A stretch of DNA of 5,067 bases from Thermodesulfobacteriota bacterium. Its GTDB lineage: Bacteria; Desulfobacterota; S145-22. Where the stretch lies: assembly GCA_024763435.1 (NCBI GenBank), contig JANTFN010000149.1, forward strand, positions 1-5,067, read 5' to 3'. How positions within the stretch are numbered: position 1 is the stretch's first letter; every line of letters starts with the position of its first letter. Below the pieces are notes generated by a model, which was given only the letters and a program-made list of their open reading frames with translations, was not told where the DNA came from and ran no database searches. Below, piece by piece: positions 1 to 4,912 of the stretch. The translations under genes were made by a program, and so were the position numbers.

Positions 1-81
1 CCCTATCTCGGGGTCCTGTTTAAGAAGAGCGCCGATTACGCGATTGCCGTGTCGAGGACGGCGCGGGCGAGAAGGGCTTAA
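1..81 (+). CDS. C-terminal end of a probable MoxR-type AAA ATPase (partial)
   Basis: Frame 1 is open from the window edge to a TAA at 79-81, giving 26 C-terminal residues that begin PYLGVLFKKSADY and end in an Arg-rich tail. The pattern P-x-x-G-x-L-x-K-x-x-x-D resembles, from memory, the C-terminus of the MoxR-like ATPases encoded just ahead of CoxE-like VWA genes, where the last residues read roughly P-L-x-G-x-L-L-K-x-x-x-D. The next gene is exactly such a VWA protein and begins 6 bases after this stop, in the same frame, so the pair is probably co-transcribed. If the call is right, the protein is an AAA+ ATPase that remodels or matures a target complex together with its VWA partner. No Walker motif is inside the window, so the identity rests on a short tail and on context. 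Confidence 0.55.
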   Translation, partial: PYLGVLFKKSADYAIAVSRTARARRA

Positions 82-87
82 GCGGCC

Positions 88-1278
88 GTGTTTGTCAATT
101 TTTTTTATGAGTTGAGAAACTCGGGAATCCCGGTGAGCCCCACTTCTTTTCTGCGTCTGCAAAAGGCGCTCGGTATGGGGTTGGTCCGCAACCTGAATGA
201 TTTCTATACGACCGCCCGGTCCCTGCTTGTCAAGAGCGAGCGCTATTTTGATCTCTATGACCGGATATTCGCCCATTATTTTGAAGGGATAGACCTGCCG
301 GATCCCGAGGGGATCGATCTCTCGGAAACGGCGAAGCTCCTGCTTCAGGAATGGCTGAAGAATCCTGAAATGGTGGCGAGGGCCCTGGGGATGGATGCCG
401 AAAAGCTGAAGCAATATACCCCCGAGGAGCTTTTGAAGTATTTTCTCGACAGACTGAAGGAGCAGACGGGGCAGCATCACGGGGGGCACAAATGGATAGG
501 CACGGGGGGGACATCTCCCGTGGGGCATTCGGGCTATCACCCGGGCGGGATGCGTGTCGGGGGGCGTTCGCGTAACAAGAGCGCCATCAAGGTGGCCCTG
601 GAGAGGCGCTACCGGGATTATTCGGTGGATGGGCATCTCAGCCAGGCGCAGCTTGGAGAGGCGCTTAAACGCCTCCGCAGGCTGATTCCGGCCGGGCCGA
701 AGGATCAGGTTAACATCGATAAGACCATCTACGAAACGATGCGGAATGCCGGCGAGATAGAGATTGTCTTTGACCGGAGGATGAAAGACAAGCTTAAGGT
801 GATTCTGATGATTGACAACGGCGGCTGGTCGATGGACCCGTATATCCCCGTTGTGCAGCTTCTGTTTAATCACGCGAGATATCAGTTTAAGGATATCAAG
901 ACCTATTTTTTCCATAATACGATTTATGACCGGGTTTGGGAGGACCCCCGCCGGATCTCCAGCGGGGTGAAGCTCGAGGATTTCGCGCGGCTTGACCCGG
1001 AATCCCGCCTGATTATTGTGGGGGACGCGAGCATGGCGAACTGGGAGCTCGTCGCGGCGGGCGGGTCTATTTATATCGATGAGAACAACCGTATTCCGAG
1101 CATTGAGCGCTTGAGGACCCTGGAACAAACCTTTCGGCACTGTGTCTGGCTCAATCCGGTCTTTGAAAGTGAATGGCGATACACGCGCAGTATCGGGATT
1201 ATCCGGCAGATTTTCCCCATGTTTGAATTAACCCTTGAAGGCCTCGAAAAATCCGTGGCCTATTTAATGCGGAAGTAA
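88..1278 (+). CDS. CoxE-like VWA-domain protein (MoxR partner)
   Basis: This 396-residue protein resembles the VWA-containing CoxE-like family. Family hallmarks in order are an N-terminal helical region opening FFYELRNSGIPVS (5-17), a Gly/His-rich segment with WIGTGGTSP (136-144), a basic stretch RSRNKSAIKV (160-169), and a C-terminal VWA domain from about residue 235. The VWA domain contains IDNGGWSMDPY (242-252), YFFHNTIYD (273-281), IIVGDASM (309-316), VWLNPV (353-358) and the end motif FELTLEGL (379-386). Such proteins pair with MoxR AAA ATPases and are thought to help mature or insert cofactors into enzyme complexes; the target here is unknown. The GTG at 88 is chosen because an in-frame TAA lies at 79-81 and the N-terminus fits the family. 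Its ribosome site is weak (GAAGGG at 71-76). The MIDAS motif is atypical: D243-N-G-G-W-S248 instead of D-x-S-x-S. Family assignment is strong and function is inferred. Confidence 0.88.
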   Translation: MFVNFFYELRNSGIPVSPTSFLRLQKALGMGLVRNLNDFYTTARSLLVKSERYFDLYDRIFAHYFEGIDLPDPEGIDLSETAKLLLQEWLKNPEMVARALGMDAEKLKQYTPEELLKYFLDRLKEQTGQHHGGHKWIGTGGTSPVGHSGYHPGGMRVGGRSRNKSAIKVALERRYRDYSVDGHLSQAQLGEALKRLRRLIPAGPKDQVNIDKTIYETMRNAGEIEIVFDRRMKDKLKVILMIDNGGWSMDPYIPVVQLLFNHARYQFKDIKTYFFHNTIYDRVWEDPRRISSGVKLEDFARLDPESRLIIVGDASMANWELVAAGGSIYIDENNRIPSIERLRTLEQTFRHCVWLNPVFESEWRYTRSIGIIRQIFPMFELTLEGLEKSVAYLMRK

Positions 1279-1309
1279 CCCTTTTTTTGCAGATACGGGA
1301 CGCTGACCG

Positions 1310-2221
1310 ATGGCATCTTCATCCAGAAAAGTAATTTACGCCGCCCTGGCGGGCAACGCCCTGGTGGCGATTACCAAGTTTATCGCGGCGTTTATAACGG
1401 GGAGTTCCGCCATGCTTTCCGAGGGGATTCACTCCGTTGTGGATACGGGGAACCAGATCCTGCTGCTCTACGGAATTCACCGGGCGAAGCGTCCGCCGGA
1501 CAGGCAGTTTCCGTTCGGTTACGGCAAGGAAATCTATTTCTGGAGTTTTGTGGTGGCCCTGCTTGTTTTCTCTGTCGGCGCCGGTGTCTCTGTTTATGAG
1601 GGGGTTCACAGGCTTTATCACCCGAGGCAGGTGGTCAATCCGCTGGTCAGTTATCTGGTTCTCGTCTTTGCCATGATTTTTGAAGGGGGGTCCTGGGTCT
1701 TCGCGCTCCGGGAATTTTCAAAGACGAAGGGGCGGCGGGGATATATCGAGGCGGTTCACAAGGGGAAAAACCCGCCTCTGTTTATGGTTCTCTTCGAGGA
1801 TTCCGCTGCCACAATCGGGCTGGTGATTGCCTTTCTCGGCGTCCTTTTGGGACAGTTGACGGGAAGCATGGTTTATGACGGGATTGCCTCGATTCTGATT
1901 GGCCTGCTGCTCGGGGGAACGGCGGTGTGGCTGGCGTATGAAACGAAGGGCCTCCTTGTGGGGGAAAGCGCGCTGCCCGAGGTGGTTGAGGGTATCCGGG
2001 ACCTTGCCGGGACCTTTCCAGAAATTGAATTTGTCAATGAAGTTCTAACGTTGCACATGGGTCCCGATTTTATCCTGGTCACGCTCAGTGTTGATTTTGA
2101 GGATACGCAGACGGCGGGAAATGTGGAACGGGTTATCCGCGAACTCGACGCAGAGGTCAAAAAGGCCTTTCCCCTCGTTAAACGGGTTTTTATTGAGGGA
2201 GAAGCGCGGCGTGGTTCATAA
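1310..2221 (+). CDS. Cation diffusion facilitator transporter, ZnT9/SLC30A9-like
   Basis: This 303-residue inner-membrane protein is a CDF-family divalent metal exporter, most likely a metal/proton antiporter for zinc or a similar ion. Six membrane segments are visible at about 8-30, 34-56, 76-98, 112-132, 158-180 and 188-209. A C-terminal cytosolic domain (about 215-300) of the small ferredoxin-like type follows. TM2 carries SEGIHSVVDTGNQ with H41 and D45, the usual metal-site pair. TM5 carries FEDSAA (162-167) with D164, and YDGIAS (189-194) opens TM6. The IHS..DT.NQ and EDSAA/EDTAA pattern is that of the ZnT9-like branch rather than the YiiP/ZitB branch, and the TM5 histidine of classical zinc CDFs is absent. 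The loop motif usually written HPFGYG reads FPFGYG (67-72). The ATG at 1310 lies 31 bases after the preceding stop with a weak ribosome site (ACGGGA, 1295-1300). The family is certain; the metal is not determined. Confidence 0.93.
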   Translation: MASSSRKVIYAALAGNALVAITKFIAAFITGSSAMLSEGIHSVVDTGNQILLLYGIHRAKRPPDRQFPFGYGKEIYFWSFVVALLVFSVGAGVSVYEGVHRLYHPRQVVNPLVSYLVLVFAMIFEGGSWVFALREFSKTKGRRGYIEAVHKGKNPPLFMVLFEDSAATIGLVIAFLGVLLGQLTGSMVYDGIASILIGLLLGGTAVWLAYETKGLLVGESALPEVVEGIRDLAGTFPEIEFVNEVLTLHMGPDFILVTLSVDFEDTQTAGNVERVIRELDAEVKKAFPLVKRVFIEGEARRGS

Positions 2222-2263
2222 TATGGGAGAAGGCTGCCTGCTGATGCGTATATTGCAGAAAAA

Positions 2264-2286
2264 CAGGAAAATATTGGTATTTTCTG
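2264..2286 (+). other. Weak AT-rich hairpin after the CDF gene
   Basis: CAGGAAAATA (2264-2273) can pair with TATTTTCTG (2278-2286) around a TTGG loop, with one bulged G. The stem is nearly all A-T and no run of T follows, so it does not qualify as an intrinsic terminator. It lies between the CDF stop and the tRNA promoter and could act as an mRNA 3'-end or pause structure. A chance occurrence in AT-rich DNA is also quite possible. Confidence 0.25.
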
Positions 2287-2297
2287 AATTAAATGCC

Positions 2298-2326
2298 TTG
2301 ACAAGCATGGTAAAAGTTGATACATC
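2298..2326 (+). promoter_or_regulatory. Candidate sigma-70 promoter for tRNA-Val
   Basis: A perfect -35 hexamer TTGACA is at 2298-2303. Seventeen bases downstream is TACATC (2321-2326), a poor -10 with 3 of 6 matches. A second arrangement in the same stretch is TTGATA (2317-2322), an 18-base spacer and TGTATT (2341-2346). Either would start transcription some 30-50 bases ahead of the tRNA at 2384. The AT-rich surroundings and position between two units support promoter activity, but the -10 choice is unresolved. Confidence 0.45.
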
Positions 2327-2383
2327 ACTGCCTGTTTATGTGTATTTGTAAAAGAAATGCTGAAGGGTCTGATGTTGGCATAG

Positions 2384-2458
2384 AGGCACGTAGCTCAGTG
2401 GGAGAGCGCTACCTTGACGCGGTAGAAGTCGGCGGTTCAATCCCGCCCGTGCCTACCA
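2384..2458 (+). tRNA. tRNA-Val (anticodon GAC)
   Basis: The 75-base cloverleaf folds completely. The acceptor stem AGGCACG (2384-2390) pairs all seven bases with CGTGCCT (2448-2454). The D stem is GCTC/GAGC with loop AGTGGGA. The anticodon stem CTACC/GGTAG (2409-2413, 2421-2425) encloses the loop TTGACGC, placing the anticodon GAC at 2416-2418. The variable loop is 5 bases (AAGTC). The T stem GGCGG/CCGCC encloses TTCAATC. The discriminator is A at 2455 and CCA is encoded at 2456-2458. GAC reads GUC (and GUU) valine codons, and A35, C36, A73 and G3:C70 agree with valine identity elements known in E. coli. Somewhat uncommon are the A1:U72 first pair and G rather than A at position 37. The gene stands alone between the CDF gene and thrS. 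Confidence 0.96.
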
Positions 2459-2472
2459 TACCTTTTTCTGTT

Positions 2473-2500
2473 TTGATGAATTTTTAATCAACTTGATAAA
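2473..2500 (+). promoter_or_regulatory. Candidate promoter ahead of thrS
   Basis: TTGATG (2473-2478) and GATAAA (2495-2500) are separated by 16 bases and each match the sigma-70 consensus at 4 or more of 6 positions. They lie about 70 bases upstream of the thrS start, leaving a leader of roughly 60 bases. The region is AT-rich, so chance matches are likely. Read-through from the tRNA promoter is an alternative, since no terminator is visible after the tRNA. Confidence 0.35.
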
Positions 2501-2523
2501 TTAAGGCGCGGTAATTTCAAATA

Positions 2524-2543
2524 AAACAACGTGAAACGTGTTT
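2524..2543 (+). promoter_or_regulatory. Small hairpin in the thrS leader
   Basis: AAAC-A-ACGT (2524-2532, one bulged A) pairs with ACGTGTTT (2536-2543) around a GAA triloop, giving eight base pairs that end 26 bases before the thrS ATG. No T run follows, so it is not a terminator. E. coli thrS is controlled by ThrRS binding tRNA-like arms in its leader. This hairpin sits in a comparable place, but its CGU triplets are in the stem rather than the loop, so anticodon mimicry is not shown. Its role is unknown. Confidence 0.3.
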
Positions 2544-2569
2544 AAATAAACAGGGTTACATTGGATTGA

Positions 2570-4321
2570 ATGGCTATGTCAGATAAAAACGAACAATCAT
2601 TGGAGATGCTGAGACACAGTACGGCCCATGTCATGGCCCAGGCGGTGCGGGATCTCTACGGGGATGTAAAACTTGCTATCGGGCCGGCTATTGAAGATGG
2701 ATTTTATTATGATTTTGACGCCCCTAACCGCTTTACGGAAGAGGACTTTGAAAAAATTGAGAAGCGGATGCGGGAGATTGCCAAAAAAGATTTCCCCTTT
2801 GTCCGCGAAGAGATGACCCGCGAGGCGGCTATCGCTTTTTTCAGAGAGCGGGGGGAAATTTACAAGGTCGCGCTTCTTGAGGATATGGAAGACGCGTCGG
2901 TGTCCATTTATAAACAGGGTGATTTTGTGGACCTCTGTCGTGGGCCACACCTGCCTTCCACGGGGAAAATAGGCGCCTTTAAGCTGTTAAGCCTGGCCGG
3001 GGCGTATTGGCGGGGTGACGAGAAAAACAAGATGCTCCAGCGGATTTACGGGACGGCTTTTCCCGATAAAAAATCCCTGCGCCAATACCTGAATCGCCTT
3101 GAGGAGGCCAAAAAGCGGGATCATCGGAAACTGGGCAGGGAGCTGGATCTCTTCAGCATCAGTGAAGAGATTGGCCCCGGATTGATATGCTGGCACCCGA
3201 AGGGCGCCCGTATCCGTAATGTCATTGAATCGTTCTGGCGCCGGGCCCATTATGCGCACGGGTATGAACTGCTTTACACCCCGCATATCGGCCGGTCGGA
3301 GCTCTGGCAGCGCAGCGGCCACCTCGATTTTTACCGGGAAGGCATGTACGCCCCCATGAATGTTGATGAGAATGAGTATTATGTAAAACCCATGAACTGC
3401 CCGTTTCACATCCAGATTTATAACAGCCGCAACCGGTCATACCGCGATTTGCCGCTGCGCTGGGCGGAACTGGGCACGGTTTACCGCTATGAAAAGGGTG
3501 GCGTTCTGCACGGGCTTCTCCGGGTTCGCGGGTTTACCCAGGATGACGCGCACATCTTTTGCACGCCGGAACAGATCGAGGACGAGATTCTCGAGGTTCT
3601 GCGGTTTAGCCTGTATATGTGGCGTTCTTTCGGGTTTGAAGATGTCGCGGCTTATCTGGCAACGCGCCCGAAAAAGGCGGTCGGAGACCCGAAACGCTGG
3701 GAACAGGCCCAGGTATCTCTTGAGAAGGCCGTTGCCGCCGAAGGCCTGGCCTGTAAAATTGATGAGGGTGGCGGTGCGTTCTACGGCCCCAAAATTGACC
3801 TCAAAATAAGGGACGCGATAGGGCGGGAGTGGCAAACAACGACGATTCAGTTTGACTTTAACCTGCCCGAGCGATTTGATATGACCTATACGGGGGCGGA
3901 TGGTGAGAAACACAGGCCCTATATGGTTCACCGCGCGCTGCTTGGCTCCCTGGAGCGGTTTTTCGGCATCCTGGTGGAGCATTATGCCGGGGCTTTTCCG
4001 GTATGGCTGGCGCCCGTGCAGGTTCGTGTTTTGACGATTACGGACAGTCATATTCCCTATGCGCGGAAGGTGCTGGAGACCCTTCTCGCAAGTCAGGTGA
4101 GGGCAGAGGGGGATTTTAGAAATGAAAAACTGGGCTTTAAGATTCGTGAGGCGCAGGTTCAGAAAATTCCTTTTGCCCTGGTTATCGGTGATCGGGAAAG
4201 GGATGAAAAAACCGTAACGCCAAGGGCGAGAGGCAATCAGAATCTCCCGGCCATGTCCGTTGATGATTTTGTTGAAAGGGTACGGGAGGAATCTAAGGTG
4301 ATGAATGAAACAATCCTTTAG
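2570..4321 (+). CDS. thrS: Threonyl-tRNA synthetase lacking the TGS domain
   Basis: This cytoplasmic class II synthetase charges tRNA-Thr with threonine and ATP and removes mis-attached serine. At 583 residues it is about 60 shorter than the usual roughly 640, and all the loss is at the N-terminus. The editing domain (about 10-170) begins at once, with HSTAH (H16, H20) and CRGPH (C123, H127). The catalytic core (about 185-475) has zinc ligands C277 (PMNCPFH), H328 (DDAHIF) and H454 (VHRALLGS), motif 2 arginine R306 (YRYE) and motif 3 arginine R463. These sit about 57 residues earlier than the E. coli equivalents C334, H385, H511, R363 and R520. The anticodon-binding domain follows (about 480-575, with FRNEKLGFKIREAQ). 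An in-frame TGA at 2567-2569 touches the ATG, so no upstream extension exists; ATG at 2576 is an alternative start. The ribosome site is weak (AGGG, 2552-2555). The TAG stop at 4319-4321 overlaps the infC signals. Confidence 0.97.
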   Translation: MAMSDKNEQSLEMLRHSTAHVMAQAVRDLYGDVKLAIGPAIEDGFYYDFDAPNRFTEEDFEKIEKRMREIAKKDFPFVREEMTREAAIAFFRERGEIYKVALLEDMEDASVSIYKQGDFVDLCRGPHLPSTGKIGAFKLLSLAGAYWRGDEKNKMLQRIYGTAFPDKKSLRQYLNRLEEAKKRDHRKLGRELDLFSISEEIGPGLICWHPKGARIRNVIESFWRRAHYAHGYELLYTPHIGRSELWQRSGHLDFYREGMYAPMNVDENEYYVKPMNCPFHIQIYNSRNRSYRDLPLRWAELGTVYRYEKGGVLHGLLRVRGFTQDDAHIFCTPEQIEDEILEVLRFSLYMWRSFGFEDVAAYLATRPKKAVGDPKRWEQAQVSLEKAVAAEGLACKIDEGGGAFYGPKIDLKIRDAIGREWQTTTIQFDFNLPERFDMTYTGADGEKHRPYMVHRALLGSLERFFGILVEHYAGAFPVWLAPVQVRVLTITDSHIPYARKVLETLLASQVRAEGDFRNEKLGFKIREAQVQKIPFALVIGDRERDEKTVTPRARGNQNLPAMSVDDFVERVREESKVMNETIL

Positions 4322-4325
4322 GAGG
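4320..4325 (+). promoter_or_regulatory. Shine-Dalgarno AGGAGG that decides the infC start
   Basis: A full-consensus AGGAGG begins inside the thrS stop codon (TAG, 4319-4321) and ends nine bases before an in-frame ATC at 4335. It lies downstream of the ATG at 4305, so it cannot serve that codon. Its strength and spacing argue that translation of infC starts at or near 4335. Ribosomes ending thrS would pass directly over it, which permits translational coupling. Confidence 0.7.
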
Positions 4326-4334
4326 GAACAGAAG

Positions 4335-4850
4335 ATCGACAAGAGGGGTTCGGTTAACAAAGGGATCAAAGCACAGAAGGTCAGGGTTATTGATTCTGAC
4401 GGGACACAGTTGGGAATATTTATGCTCGATGCGGCCATAAAACTCGCGGAAGGCAGGGGATTGGATCTTGTGGAGGTTTCTTCAAAATCTGACCCGCCTG
4501 TTTGCCGGATTATGGATTATGGCAAGTTTAAATATGAACAGAGCAAAAAGGCGCATGAGTCAAAGAAGAAGCAAAGCGTTGTGGTTATCAAGGAAATGAA
4601 GTTTCGCCCCAAAACGGAGGAACATGATTTAAACTTCAAAATCCGCCATCTGGAAAAATTTCTCACAGAGGGGTATAAGGTTAAAGTGACCGTTCGGTTT
4701 CGCGGCAGGGAGATGCACCGAACGGAACTTGGTGCCCAGGTCCTTGAGCTGGTCGCCGACAGGTTGCGTGAAATCGGCGTAATTGAACAGCAGCCGAAGA
4801 TGGAAGGAAGAAATATGACAATGCTGATGGTGCCGATAAAGGATAAATAA
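4335..4850 (+). CDS. infC: Translation initiation factor IF-3
   Basis: IF3 binds the 30S subunit, keeps it free of 50S and enforces correct start-codon and initiator-tRNA choice. The reading frame from ATG 4305 gives 181 residues; from ATC 4335, which I prefer, 171. Numbered from ATG 4305, the N-domain starts at SVNKGIKAQKVRVIDSDG (16-33), the IF3 signature is CRIMDYGKFKYEQ (67-79), a lysine-rich linker follows (about 80-92), and the C-domain contains KEMKFRPKTEEHDLNFKIRH (96-115) and RFRGREMHR (131-139). The ATC start is chosen because AGGAGG lies nine bases upstream and the resulting N-terminus is of normal family length. E. coli infC starts with AUU, which lets IF3 repress its own translation, so the same control is plausible here. 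ATG 4305 has only AAGGTG (4295-4300) four bases away and would overlap thrS by 17 bases. It sits between thrS and rpmI, the standard order. Confidence 0.95.
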   Translation: MDKRGSVNKGIKAQKVRVIDSDGTQLGIFMLDAAIKLAEGRGLDLVEVSSKSDPPVCRIMDYGKFKYEQSKKAHESKKKQSVVVIKEMKFRPKTEEHDLNFKIRHLEKFLTEGYKVKVTVRFRGREMHRTELGAQVLELVADRLREIGVIEQQPKMEGRNMTMLMVPIKDK

Positions 4851-4853
4851 AAG

Positions 4854-4880
4854 CTGTCCGCGGAAGATCGCGGGAAACAG
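4854..4880 (+). promoter_or_regulatory. GC hairpin in the infC-rpmI spacer
   Basis: CTGT-CCGCG (4854-4862) pairs with CGCGG (4869-4873) and, after a GAA bulge, ACAG (4877-4880). This forms a nine-pair stem with a GAAGAT loop. It begins three bases after the infC stop and ends 20 bases before the rpmI ribosome site. There is no following T run, so it is not a terminator. In E. coli and Bacillus, ribosomal protein L20 represses its own operon by binding mRNA structures that mimic its 23S rRNA site. This hairpin is in a suitable place for such control, but no sequence match to an L20 site is claimed. Confidence 0.4.
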
Positions 4881-4900
4881 TGAACCGGGATTGAGAATAA

Positions 4901-4906
4901 AGGAGG
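4901..4906 (+). promoter_or_regulatory. Ribosome binding site of rpmI, fixes a TTG start
   Basis: AGGAGG at 4901-4906 lies six bases before the TTG at 4913. An ATG at 4908 is only one base away and opens a frame that stops after five codons. The in-frame TAA at 4898-4900 rules out any earlier rpmI start. Together these make TTG the only workable start. Confidence 0.8.
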
Positions 4907-4912
4907 AATGTC

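Noticed and set aside
1873..2328. A 151-codon minus-strand open frame opposite the end of the CDF gene.
   Set aside because: It is antisense to a strong CDF sequence, shows no family resemblance, and runs through the tRNA promoter spacer.
2223..2351. A possible 42-codon gene after the CDF stop.
   Set aside because: It has no ribosome binding site, overlaps the candidate tRNA promoter, and its predicted peptide resembles nothing I know.
2459..2485. T-rich stretch after tRNA-Val as an intrinsic terminator.
   Set aside because: The T runs are short and interrupted and no GC-rich hairpin precedes them outside the tRNA itself.
2524..2543. The thrS leader hairpin as a tRNA-Thr anticodon mimic.
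   Set aside because: CGU triplets are present but paired in the stem; the loop is GAA, unlike an anticodon loop.
2570..2690. Loss of the ThrRS TGS domain through a frameshift at the start of the gene.
   Set aside because: The upstream 111 bases show no TGS-like coding in any forward frame and are followed upstream by an intact tRNA, so a simple frameshift cannot explain it.
4305..4334. ATG 4305 as the true infC start.
   Set aside because: It is possible, but the strong AGGAGG lies after it and the extra ten residues look like read-through of the ribosome site (AGG AGG codons as Arg-Arg). Kept as an alternative rather than the main call.
3437..4438. A 333-codon open frame on the minus strand opposite thrS and infC.
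   Set aside because: It lies wholly antisense to unmistakable thrS and infC sequence, has no recognisable domain, and its length reflects the codon bias of the genes beneath it.
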